NCBI RefSeq assembly: GCF_019802055.1
Contig: NZ_JAHVHW010000003.1
Coordinates: 62,001-126,000, forward strand
Length of the DNA stretch: 64,000 bases
Reading direction: 5' to 3'
Origin: Ferrimonas balearica
GTDB taxonomy: Bacteria; Pseudomonadota; Gammaproteobacteria; Enterobacterales; Shewanellaceae
The notes under the pieces are model-generated. The model searched no databases and had not been told where the DNA came from. It saw only the letters and a program-made list of their open reading frames with translations. How positions within the stretch are numbered: the first letter of the stretch is position 1; each line of letters opens with the position of its first letter. Positions 42,407 through 49,901 of the stretch are shown in pieces. A program made the translations under genes and the position numbers.

Positions 42407-43043
42407 TAAATGGACACCCACTTTATGAACTCCCAGCATCCAAGTGGCTTAAGTCAGCGTTCTATCTTCTTTTGGTTAGTTGTAGGGGTCAGTTATCGAG
42501 GTGGTATCCTGATTTAGGGACCAACCTTTCACATTTCCCTTCGAAAAGACAGTGCTAAGCCTGCATGGGCAGGCTGCATTGCTATTATTGGTGTGGGTCG
42601 GTGCTGTTAAGCGGCGAACAATCGGCGGGCGTTGGTGGACCCTCGAATCCGGACAGCGTACTGACTGCCGCGACAGCGCTGCAGGCTGGTCAACGTGCCC
42701 GGCCGGTAAACTCGAAAAGCTAAAGATAGTCGTTTAAATGACAAGGTAAGGAATTCGTTGGGGATTGCGGATGGGAACAAAAGCGCTTCAGCTGTGCGGG
42801 TCTTGCCCACATAGAAAGCTGCGCCTGACGCAGCGACTGACACAGTGGTAGTAGCATGTGTCCTGCAAACTGACCTGCTGACTTCTGGCCTTTGGCATCT
42901 CCCTGCCCTCAAGCACACTCCCTGTGCAGTAAGCCTAAGAGCCATAGCAATTAGCCGCTGTTAAATACCGTTAAACCTTCTAAATCTTGGGTGTCTTATT
43001 AGTTCTTTTCCTAAAACCAACTAAATCATGGGTGTCTTATTAG
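42407..43043. mobile_element. Degenerate copy A of the Y1-transposase element (internal deletions)
   Basis: Begins with the left-end repeat TAAATGGACACCCACTTTAT and follows the intact copy (43863 onward) for ~300 bp with scattered substitutions. It then lacks two internal blocks: about 120 bp near 42705 and most of the transposase gene near 42820. The right-end ~190 bp, from GTCTTGCCCACATAGAAAG, is kept and ends in two hairpin repeats (42980-43002 and 43021-43043) with a TGGGTGTC core. Fragments of the transposase C-terminus remain on the minus strand. Non-coding MITE-like derivative. Confidence 0.8.
42607..42945 (-). pseudogene. Transposase remnant in copy A
   Basis: A minus-strand open frame whose C-terminal ~30 residues (GTLTSLQRCRGSQYAVRIRG...) match the tail of the intact Y1 transposase at 44063-45046. 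Its N-terminal part is a shifted frame of the transposase start, and the HUH catalytic core is deleted. Not expected to be functional. Confidence 0.7.
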
Positions 43044-43048
43044 CTTTT

Positions 43049-43083
43049 CTCGCCAGCACCGCTACAGTAGCGGCGCTGGCGAG
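43049..43083. repeat. 35-bp near-perfect inverted repeat
   Basis: CTCGCCAGC-A-CCGCTA, CAG, TAGCGG-C-GCTGGCGAG: 15 of 16 arm positions pair. It lies 6 bp after the second right-end repeat of copy A, and its right arm is the start of dispersed repeat copy 2. Confidence 0.7.
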
Positions 43084-43122
43084 TGCCGGCCAGCCTGCTG
43101 GAAAAGGCTGGTCGGTTCTACC
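43068..43122 (+). repeat. Dispersed ~55-bp repeat, copy 2
   Basis: Second copy of the repeat at 41801-41856, sharing TAGCGGCGCTGGCGAG, CTGCTGGA, AGGCTGGT and GGTTCTAC in order. Here it is joined to an inverted arm that copy 1 lacks. Confidence 0.6.
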
Positions 43123-43221
43123 GGTGCTGGACACCGAATACGACTCTCCCTTTGAGCAGTCACAAATTCCTTCAGCGCAGAACGAATCCTTTGAAGAAAA
43201 GCTTCTCTTAAATAGAAGAAA

Positions 43222-43554
43222 TCATGGCATGGTATAGGACTCGATCACCTCAGAACTAACAAACCTTTTATTAGAGTCAACGTAGATATAAATAATGATT
43301 GCAGATTCAATCTTATCATTCTCGCTGTTGCTTCGCTTGATGCACTGGTATCGTCTTGAATACTTGTCGTAAGTAAAGTCTATCTCCTTAGAAATCAAGA
43401 ATGACTCTATCCTTTCCGCCGCATCACCGGCACTAAGATTATTGCCAATAGCTTCGTTAATCTCATCGACACCCATCATTTCTTCTCTCCCACAAGAGCT
43501 TACAAAGATTAACGCAAGCACTGCCAAAAACACTTTAACATCGCGAAAACTCAT
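43222..43554 (-). CDS. AT-rich orphan lipoprotein, unknown
   Basis: 110 residues with a lipoprotein signal (hydrophobic 8-19, lipobox VSSC with Cys21). The mature domain DEINEAIGNNLSAGDAAERIESFLISKEIDFTYDKYSRRYQC suggests a small alpha-beta fold with one more Cys. Composition is AT-rich like the two other island genes. It lies between copies A and B of the transposase element and is transcribed leftward. Family not recognised. Confidence 0.6.
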   Translation of the reverse strand: MSFRDVKVFLAVLALIFVSSCGREEMMGVDEINEAIGNNLSAGDAAERIESFLISKEIDFTYDKYSRRYQCIKRSNSENDKIESAIIIYIYVDSNKRFVSSEVIESYTMP

Positions 43555-43568
43555 ACCAAACCCTCTGC

Positions 43569-43808
43569 TAAATGGACACCCACTTTATCAGTGCTAAATG
43601 GACACCCACTTTATGAACTCCCAGCATCCAAGTGGCTTAAGTCAGCGTTCTATCTTCTTTTGGTTAGTTGTAGGGGTCAGTTATCGAGGTGGTGTCCTGA
43701 TTTAGATACCAACCTTTCACATTTCCCTTCAAAAAGACAGCACTAAGCCTGCATGGGCATGCTGCATTGCTCTTATTGGTGTGGGTCGGTGCTGTTAGGC
43801 GGCGAATT
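43569..43808 (+). mobile_element. Truncated left end (copy B) of the Y1-transposase element
   Basis: Two 26-bp left-end repeats (43569, 43595) followed by ~210 bp that are identical to the intact copy C at a 268-bp offset for about 200 bp, then stop abruptly at 43808 where copy C begins. A recent tandem duplication or nested insertion. Confidence 0.8.
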
Positions 43809-43810
43809 GC

Positions 43811-43882
43811 TAAATGGACACCCACTTTATCAGTGCTAAATGGACACCCACTTTATCAGTGCTAAATGGACACCCACTTTAT
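43811..43882 (+). repeat. Three tandem 26-bp repeats with hairpin core
   Basis: Period is exactly 26 bp. Each unit read on the minus strand is TAAA-GTGGGTGTCCA-TTTA, a short hairpin around the core TGGGTGTC. Copy B has two units and copy A one. Confidence 0.9.
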
Positions 43883-44062
43883 GAACTCCCAGCATCCAAG
43901 TGGCTTAAGTCAGCGTTCTATCTTCTTTTGGTTAGTTGTAGGGGTCAGTTATCGAGGTGGTGTCCTGATTTAGATACCAACCTTTCACATTTCCCTTCAA
44001 AAAGACAGCACTAAGCCTGCATGGGCATGCTGCATTGCTCTTATTGGTGTGGGTCGGTGCTG

Positions 44063-45046
44063 TTAAGCGGCAAACAATCGGCGGGCGTTGGTCGAGCCTC
44101 GAATTCGAACAGCGTCCTGACTGCCGCGACAGTGCTGCAGGCTGGTCAGCGTGCCCGCCCGGCAGCCAAATTGGTACTCAAAGCCTTGAGTGAGAGTTAT
44201 CCAATTGGGGAGGGCAATACCGAGTCGGCTAAGGAGTTCAGGCGCAGAGTCTGCGACATGACCCGGCTTGTCGAGGCGCTGAGCCCGGCCGGTAAACTCG
44301 AGAAGTTCCAGGTAGTCGTTTAAATGGCAAGGCAGGGCGTGCGCTGTGGGTTGTGACTGGGTACTAAAGGGTTTCAGTTGTGTGGGCTGTTCGCCCTTAA
44401 GCGCGGCCTGTATCCGCATCCGTATGCTGGTGTGGTGTGAGCCTTCCGGAGTCCTGGCGATATTGGCACGGATTGGGTTGAGGTCCACATAGGCCATGCA
44501 ACTGAGTAACGCTTGTTCATCCAATAACGCCTGAGATTTGAATCGGCCTTCCCAGAAACGCCCCGTGCAGCCATCTTCCCGATTTGCCATGCGAGCTATT
44601 GGCTCGTTTAACGCCCGCATAAACCAACTGATATCCATCAGCCGCTCGAGGTATTGCTCTGCCAGGGCCTCGACGACATTCAGCTCAGCTTCCGCCATCT
44701 GTTGGCGTTCCTCTTCCTGACAATACCGCTGCGTCAGCGCTGTGCCACCATACAGCCGGTGCCAGCGCTGAACTACTTCTGTGGTATCCCACTCTTCAAC
44801 TTGCTCTGGCTCAATACACAGCACCACATGAGTGTGATTACTCATCACCGCAAAGGCACACACGCTGATGGCAAACACCTCTGCCAGTTGCAGCAAGCGC
44901 TCTTCAACCCACTGGCGACGATGCTCGTAACTCTTGCCACTGTAGGGGTCTTGCCCACATAGAAAGCTGCACCTGACGCAGCGACTGACACAGTGGTAGT
45001 AGCATGTGTCCTGCAAACTGACCTGTTGGCTTCTGGCCTTCGGCAT
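44063..45046 (-). CDS. REP-associated tyrosine transposase (Y1/IS200-like, COG1943)
   Basis: 327 residues. N-terminus [23 protein letters not shown] and the HUH motif in MSNHTHVVLCIEPEQVEEW (residues ~69-90) mark the Y1_Tnp family; WHRLYGGT, CTGRFWEGRFKSQALLD and YVDLNPIRANIA follow as in the chromosomal RAYT-like branch, the last containing the probable catalytic tyrosine. These enzymes cut and rejoin single-stranded hairpin repeats. The ATG is chosen with GAGGG upstream. Reading frame is intact, so it may be active and could mobilise copies A and B in trans. Confidence 0.88.
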   Translation of the reverse strand: MPKARSQQVSLQDTCYYHCVSRCVRCSFLCGQDPYSGKSYEHRRQWVEERLLQLAEVFAISVCAFAVMSNHTHVVLCIEPEQVEEWDTTEVVQRWHRLYGGTALTQRYCQEEERQQMAEAELNVVEALAEQYLERLMDISWFMRALNEPIARMANREDGCTGRFWEGRFKSQALLDEQALLSCMAYVDLNPIRANIARTPEGSHHTSIRMRIQAALKGEQPTQLKPFSTQSQPTAHALPCHLNDYLELLEFTGRAQRLDKPGHVADSAPELLSRLGIALPNWITLTQGFEYQFGCRAGTLTSLQHCRGSQDAVRIRGSTNARRLFAA

Positions 45047-45240
45047 CTCCCTGCCCTCAAGCACAATCCCTGTGCAGTAAGCCTAAGAGCCATAGCAATT
45101 AGCCGCTGTTAAATTTCCTAAAACCAACTAAATCATGGGTGTCTTATTAGTAATTTACGGATGAACAGATGGGTGTCCTGTTAGTAGTACAGACCACTGA
45201 CAGTGTTTGTCCTGTGTAACGAAGGGCAACACCGTGAGAT

Positions 45241-45258
45241 GCTCTAGCCCACTAGAGC
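45241..45258. repeat. Short perfect inverted repeat
   Basis: GCTCTAG-CCCA-CTAGAGC, just outside the right end of the transposase element. Purpose unknown. Confidence 0.5.
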
Positions 45259-45423
45259 AGCGCGCCATGAATGATATTTGCTCATGCGATGAGGTGAATA
45301 TGTTTATTTGTTGTGAAATTTCGCAACAGAGTAAGGATATTCAATCCAGAGACCGCTTTCAGCTTGGCTGGTCTAACTGTTGATAAGGGAATATATAGAG
45401 ACTAATGATTACGATGCTTGAAT

Positions 45424-45452
45424 TTGACAAACTTACCCAATGGTTTGATTAT
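45424..45452 (+). promoter_or_regulatory. Probable sigma-70 promoter of the 272-residue island gene
   Basis: TTGACA, 17-bp spacer, GATTAT (4 of 6 to TATAAT), 46 bp before the start codon and in an AT-rich setting. The 45184-45423 part otherwise holds only the short hairpin and no gene. Confidence 0.5.
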
Positions 45453-45498
45453 AGTTTGAGCGATTCAATTATGTATCGCCACTATAAGGAAGTGTTAT

Positions 45499-46317
45499 AT
45501 GAATTGGAACTTATTCGCTGGGGTTGCAGTTTTTGCAATGCTTTTCTCACATCCTGCTGAATCGAACGAAAAAATAAGCGTCCTTTGCGACACATGCATT
45601 TCTGGAACACAATTCAGAAGTGTAGCAAAAACTGTTGCGAACGGTGTTGATAGCACCGTTCATGTGGGGAACATTTACACTGGGGAACTGAGAAATTTCT
45701 CTGTTGAATTTTACAGAGAGCCAGGAAGTCCGTTGGAGTGGACAGCACTGGAGTTAAGTCCAACTTCAGCAAAAAAAACTGAGTTCGCTAGTATACAGTC
45801 TCATCACCGTTCAATTATAGGTATACTTCAGGCTGACACTGTTCCAGAACACATTGCGGCGTCAGCATGGGACATGGTTGGCTCTAATAGCCTTCACAAT
45901 GAACTAGCTGATTACTACAATCAGAACATGAGTTTGGCCCAGGCGTTAAATAATATTGGACTGGCAGCGTTTGAATTCACTGGTGTATACAATGCTCTTG
46001 ACCATTATCGTATTGAACTGGAGTTTAGCGATGGTTCTCGATGGGACTTTATGATAGTCGGAGTTACGACATCTGGTGCTTTTAGACTTCAGCTTGTAGC
46101 AGACTCCGGCGTAGACGCCGATAACCAAAGCATACCTATAAATGCAAGTGATATTAGTGGTCACTATACTTTTGAGAATGGTGGCGAATCAGCTTTAAAT
46201 AGCTTCATAAATTCACTTAATAATAATCACATCCCGGTGTATGACAATCGACCGGGCTTAACCGGACAAAGTTACGCAGTGTGTGATGAAAAAGGATGCA
46301 CAATATATCTGAAGTGA
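45499..46317 (+). CDS. AT-rich orphan exported protein, unknown
   Basis: 272 residues with a signal peptide (hydrophobic 5-18, cut near SNE). The mature protein begins with a C-x-x-C pair (VLCDTC, ~29-35) and ends with another pair (VCDEKGC), which may form disulfides. The middle is beta-rich without a motif that I know. AT-rich composition sets it apart from core genes. AAGGAAG lies 7 bp before the ATG and a good promoter is upstream. Neighbour of the active-looking transposase element. Confidence 0.65.
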   Translation: MNWNLFAGVAVFAMLFSHPAESNEKISVLCDTCISGTQFRSVAKTVANGVDSTVHVGNIYTGELRNFSVEFYREPGSPLEWTALELSPTSAKKTEFASIQSHHRSIIGILQADTVPEHIAASAWDMVGSNSLHNELADYYNQNMSLAQALNNIGLAAFEFTGVYNALDHYRIELEFSDGSRWDFMIVGVTTSGAFRLQLVADSGVDADNQSIPINASDISGHYTFENGGESALNSFINSLNNNHIPVYDNRPGLTGQSYAVCDEKGCTIYLK

Positions 46318-46351
46318 CAAGCAGATGGATTTCGATTGATTAAGTCACCAC

Positions 46352-46374
46352 AGGCCCTGATTCAATCGGGGCCT
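46352..46374 (+). terminator. Hairpin after the island gene
   Basis: AGGCCCTGAT/ATCGGGGCCT stem (one G-T pair) 35 bp after the stop. No T run, so termination is uncertain. The rest of 46318-46586 holds only the solitary repeat at 46513. Confidence 0.4.
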
Positions 46375-46512
46375 CATTGGAGTAATCGAGGAAAACTCGG
46401 GCTGGGGTATAGGACGCTTTCGAGACGATGTCAGCTGCTCCCATCTTACGTCATCAATCGGTAAGTGGAAAAGTGGGGCCGATTCAGTCAGGGCTCAAGG
46501 GGCCAGCGACAA

Positions 46513-46535
46513 AATAGGAAGACACCCATGATATT
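46513..46535 (-). repeat. Solitary TGGGTGTC-core hairpin repeat
   Basis: On the minus strand the core TGGGTGTC is flanked by AATA and TATT arms, as in the element-end repeats. It stands alone, 74 bp left of the IS30 element. Confidence 0.5.
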
Positions 46536-46586
46536 TGGGTGGCTGATGTTACCTCAAATATGCTTTGGCGAACGTCTGCTTTGGGT

Positions 46587-47809
46587 TGTGGATTCAACTG
46601 GTCGACGCAACACACTGGTTAAATCGCTCCGCGGGGGTGTCGTAATCAAGAGTTTTCCGAGGGCGTGTGTTTAACTGTCGAGCTATCTCATCAAGTTCTT
46701 CCTGCGAGTGTATCGATAAATCTGTTCCCTTTGGCAAATAATGCCTGAGTAGCCGATTTGTGTTCTCATTTGATCCTCTCTGCCAAGGGCTTTTGGGGTC
46801 ACAGAAGTAGACTTGGATGTCCGTTGCAGTGGTGAACTTTGCATGAGTTGCCATCTCTGACCCGCGATCCCAAGTGAGCGATTTGTAGAGTTCACGAGAT
46901 AGCGATTTTGCCTGTTGGATAAGCGCTGGAACGACGTCATCAGAGAATCGTCCGTCAACCTTCACGAGGCTTACGTATCTTGAGTGGCGCTCTACCAGCG
47001 TCGCTATGTAACTGTTCTTGCTCCCTGCAATGAGGTCACCTTCCCAGTGTCCTGGAACTGCTCTGTCTTCCGCTTCTGCAGGCCGTTCACGGATAGAGAC
47101 AGCATTAACTATCCCCCCAACTTTCTTTTTCAAGGTTGAAACTCGTGCTCTTCGGATGGTTCGCTGGGAACGTAGGTATTCTTGAAGTTCCTTCTTCAAA
47201 GCACCTCTCGCCTGGATAAATAGCGTTTTGTATATCGTCTCGTGGGACACGTGATATTGCTCAAGAGTCGGGTATTTGCGCTTAAGCCAGCCCGCAATTT
47301 GCTGGGGTGACTAATGCTGCATGAGTTTGACTTCAACGATGTAGCAAAGGGCTGGATTTGTCACTAGTTTGCAGGGCTTGGGTCGCAATGCTTGTTCCCA
47401 CGCCAGCCTGTCGGCATCTACGGCTCGGTATGCATCACGACCGCCATTACGGTTAATCTCACGACTGATAGTCGAAGGAGCTCGATTGAGCAGTGATGAT
47501 ATCTGGCGTAGTGAGAGCCCAGCCACGAGACCTCGGGATATTTCTTCTCTTTCATTGAGCGACAAAGAGCGTTGAGCCCTTGCTCTGTCTGGTGGGCGAA
47601 TACCGCCTGTTCGGGCCAGTATGGGATGTACCGAGGATGAGGCGCGCTCAAATAGCTCCCCAATTTTCTGAAGTGACCAGCCAAGCTTGTAGCGCTCCCA
47701 CATCAAATCCTGTTGCTTTTTGCTGTAGTAAATCCGTTTACGTTGCTTCATGGCCACCTCTGTCGTCTATCTAAACGATAAGGTGTTGCGCTGACCAATT
47801 GAATCTACA
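46587..47809 (-). mobile_element. IS30-family insertion sequence, complete but inactive
   Basis: 1,223 bp, bounded by ~27-bp inverted repeats: left TGTGGATTCAACTGGTCGAC..., right (minus strand) TGTAGATTCAATTGGTCAGC..., about 23 of 27 identical and very close to the ends of IS30 itself (TGTAGATTCAATTGGTCAAC). The transposase reads leftward and its stop lies in the left repeat. No obvious target duplication. Confidence 0.9.
46594..47757 (-). pseudogene. IS30-family transposase interrupted by one in-frame amber codon
   Basis: 388 codons, close to the 383 of IS30. N-terminal helix-turn-helix region (LSLRQISSLLNRAPSTISREINRNGG) and C-terminal DDE integrase core (VPGHWEGDLIAG, SLTWDRGSEMA, YFCDPKSPWQRGSNENTN with the catalytic Glu) are both present. 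Between them the frame is open on both sides of a single TAG at 47311-47313: ...LMQH, stop, SPQQIAGWLKRKYP. Homologues have W at this place (WSPxQIAGWL), so TGG has become TAG. Otherwise apparently undamaged, implying recent loss. Confidence 0.9.
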
Positions 47810-48023
47810 GCGCCATAGCGGCCACTCATTCAAGCACCTCAGCAACGAACCTAGACTGTGCGTGTAATGCATAACCCACTGCCCGGTAAGGGGTAGAATC
47901 TAAGACCCCACCATTCATATGAATAAGTAGGAGTTCACTCAGAGGTCCGTGCCAGCATAGCCCCGGCAGATACAAGCACTATCTAGGCAACTAAAGGCGT
48001 TATTCGGTTTCCCCACCCATCCC
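47810..48023. other. Right edge of the island, no gene seen
   Basis: 214 bp between IS30 and the DUF938 gene. I see no ORF or strong hairpin; it may contain decayed mobile-element sequence. Confidence 0.3.
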
Positions 48024-48614
48024 CTACCCCTTCGCAAACACCAACAATCGATTATTCGCTGGCATCCCATGGTCGTTGCTCAGAGTGAGTCCGTATTCCT
48101 TTGCTGTGTCACATACCGTTTCAATATCGCGGATCCCCATCTCGCCATCCTGCTGCCGTAGAAAAGCATCAAATCGGGCGTTGCTGTCGCTGGTGGCTTG
48201 GCCGCCGTAATGGAAGGGGCCGTAGAGGCAGAAGCAGCCACCAACAGTGAGTCCTTGCCCTACCCCTTCCAGCATCCTCTGCACCACCGGCCACGCCATA
48301 ATGTGGGCCGTATTGGCGCTGAACATGCCGTCAAAGGGGCCTTCCGGCCAGCGAGCCGTCACGTCCAATACGATGGGGGTGAGCAGATTGGTGGCGTTGG
48401 CCTCATCGCACCAAAGCCGAATCCCTGCCAGGTTTTCCAGTCTGTCGCTGGGTTGCCAGATAAGATGGGGCAGTCGGGGGGCAAAGTGCGCGGCGTGCTG
48501 TCCGGTGCCACTGCCAATTTCGAGAACCCGCCTTGTCAGCGCAAACTCCCTGGCAAGGTGAGTCAGAATCGGTTCTCTATTGTTCTCGCAGGCCTGGGAA
48601 AAAGGTTTGTTCAT
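48024..48614 (-). CDS. DUF938 family SAM-dependent methyltransferase
   Basis: 196 residues. SAM-binding motif VLEIGSGTGQHAAHFAPRLP (residues ~30-50) and NTAHIMAW, YGPFHYGGQATSDSN and RDIETV typical of DUF938. Substrate unknown. The start MNKPFSQACENN aligns with the family; a longer frame adds 29 residues of non-family sequence. First core gene right of the island. Divergent from the GcvR-like gene. Confidence 0.88.
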   Translation of the reverse strand: MNKPFSQACENNREPILTHLAREFALTRRVLEIGSGTGQHAAHFAPRLPHLIWQPSDRLENLAGIRLWCDEANATNLLTPIVLDVTARWPEGPFDGMFSANTAHIMAWPVVQRMLEGVGQGLTVGGCFCLYGPFHYGGQATSDSNARFDAFLRQQDGEMGIRDIETVCDTAKEYGLTLSNDHGMPANNRLLVFAKG

Positions 48615-48751
48615 GATCCACTCTTTTTGCGTTGGGGCTCTCAGACTACGGTATTTCCTGCCCAAGGCCCATCCCGCGTGATCCTGATCACATTGCATCA
48701 TGTTTACTGGGTTACACTGATTTAAAGCCTAGGGGATCAAGGAGTCTTGCT

Positions 48752-49249
48752 ATGAACGCGCACTTTCTGATGACCGTTGTCGGGCCTGATCGGCCTGGCA
48801 TGTTGAACCAACTGGCCGCCACCACTCACCACCATCAGGGCAAGTGGCTCAATACCCGCACCATCAATCTTGATGGGCAGTTTGCCGCCATCATCAAGGT
48901 GGAAGCGCCTCGCTCTGAGCTGCAGCAGCTTCAGGAGGCGTTAACTGAGGCACCACGCATGCTGGTGCAGATCCACGAGTGTCACCCGGAACAAACCGTC
49001 CTCGCCAAACCGGTACACCTGCAGATCGATGCGGCAGACCGCCCGGGTCTGGTCAACGACATTACCGCTACCCTGGATGGCCATGGCATCAGCGTTGAGA
49101 AGCTGGAGTGTCATCGGGTGGCCAGCGCGGATGGCGGTGCGCTGTTTACCGCGGAACTGGCGGTTCATATGCCCGCAGAGTTGGATGTGGATCTGGTGCT
49201 GATGGAGTTGGAGGGACTTGGTGAAAAGATGATCGTCCAACGAGTCTGA
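48752..49249 (+). CDS. gcvR: GcvR-like double-ACT-domain regulator
   Basis: 165 residues with two ACT domains: MTVVGPDRPGMLNQLAATTHHHQGKW (~6-30) and LQIDAADRPGLVNDITATLDGHGISVEKLECH (~90-120). GcvR of E. coli binds GcvA and represses the glycine cleavage operon; no gcv genes are in this window, so the name is by similarity only. AAGGAG precedes the ATG. No glycine riboswitch seen. Confidence 0.8.
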   Translation: MNAHFLMTVVGPDRPGMLNQLAATTHHHQGKWLNTRTINLDGQFAAIIKVEAPRSELQQLQEALTEAPRMLVQIHECHPEQTVLAKPVHLQIDAADRPGLVNDITATLDGHGISVEKLECHRVASADGGALFTAELAVHMPAELDVDLVLMELEGLGEKMIVQRV

Positions 49250-49396
49250 TTTGCCCACATTGCCAAGCGGCTCACAATTCTGGAACCTGAAAACAACAGA
49301 GTGTGAAGGCGCTTACGGTGTGGCGCGCGGAAACCACGTAGCGTGAAGGCCTGTAGGGGGTCGTGGTGATCCCGATGGACTGAACAGGAATGTAGG

Positions 49397-49690
49397 ATGT
49401 CTGACAGCAGCAAAGCCTTTTTCGAGCGTGCTAACGCGATGATCCAGTTGGCCAACCAGCAGAACCAAGACAAAGAAGTGAAAACCGGCGAAGTCAGCGC
49501 GTCCTTTATGTATGCCCTGGCCCGTTACAACGCCTGGTTCGGCTCCACCAGCTTCGAATCCCAGGAGCAGATGGAGTCCAAGAAGCAGGAGATGCTGGAC
49601 TACTACGTTGCAGAGTACAGAAAGAATCTGGAAAACAACCTGGACGACTACATCGAGCATTTCGATCACTACCGCTCCACCCAGAAGTAA
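49397..49690 (+). CDS. DUF3144 domain protein
   Basis: 97 residues: FFERANAMIQLANQQNQ (helix), VSASFMYALARYNAWF, and MLDYYVAEYRKNLENNLDDYIEHFD, the typical DUF3144 pattern. Acidic, cytosolic, function unknown. Preceded by AGGAATGTAGG-type leader and followed by two successive terminators. Confidence 0.85.
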   Translation: MSDSSKAFFERANAMIQLANQQNQDKEVKTGEVSASFMYALARYNAWFGSTSFESQEQMESKKQEMLDYYVAEYRKNLENNLDDYIEHFDHYRSTQK

Positions 49691-49696
49691 TCATTG

Positions 49697-49723
49697 ACGC
49701 CTGGCCCCACGCCGGGCGTTTTT
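49697..49723 (+). terminator. Terminator 1 after the DUF3144 gene
   Basis: ACGCCTGGC/GCCGGGCGT stem (one G-T pair), CCCAC loop, five T; begins 7 bp after the stop. Confidence 0.88.
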
Positions 49724-49745
49724 GTATGCCCAACCAGTGAGTCTG

Positions 49746-49772
49746 AAGCGTACCCAAAGGTGCGCTTTTTTT
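49746..49772 (+). terminator. Terminator 2 after the DUF3144 gene
   Basis: AAGCGTACC-CAAA-GGTGCGCTT followed by seven T, 23 bp beyond terminator 1. Confidence 0.85.
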
Positions 49773-49854
49773 GTTTCTGTTTCCCCCCCCTCCCCTTCTG
49801 CATACGCACGAACTGTCCTCTCAGGGAGAGAGGTTCGCCCCGATCAGCAGGCAC

Positions 49855-49883
49855 AAAAAAGCGCGCCAACAGGCGCGCTTTTT
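49855..49883. terminator. Bidirectional terminator facing the DUF3360 gene
   Basis: AAAAGCGCGCC-AACA-GGCGCGCTTTT with A and T tracts; 18 bp after the stop of the minus-strand permease gene. Confidence 0.88.
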
Positions 49884-49901
49884 ACTGAGGCAATCGTTGG
49901 A

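Larger units (their letters stand above)
43811..45183. mobile_element. Intact Y1 (HUH) transposase element, copy C
   Basis: Left end: three 26-bp tandem repeats (43811, 43837, 43863; unit AGTGCTAAATGGACACCCAC plus six bases). Right end: hairpin repeats at 45127-45149 and ~45162-45183 with the same core in inverted orientation (TGGGTGTC). Between them is an intact transposase on the minus strand and ~180 bp of non-coding left-end sequence. Layout fits a REP-associated tyrosine transposase unit rather than a classical IS200, as several hairpin repeats occur at each end and there is no tnpB. Confidence 0.75.

Noticed and set aside
41801-43122. Integron attC sites flanking the island genes
   Set aside because: No GTTRRRY/RYYYAAC core pair at the repeat ends, no integrase, and gene orientations are mixed.
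43811-43882. Short tandem repeats considered as a CRISPR array
   Set aside because: The 26-bp units are directly adjacent with no unique spacers, are tied to transposase element ends, and no cas genes are present.
47810-48023. Second insertion-sequence remnant between IS30 and the DUF938 gene
   Set aside because: Sequence looks foreign but I could find no coding remnant or terminal repeat to support it.
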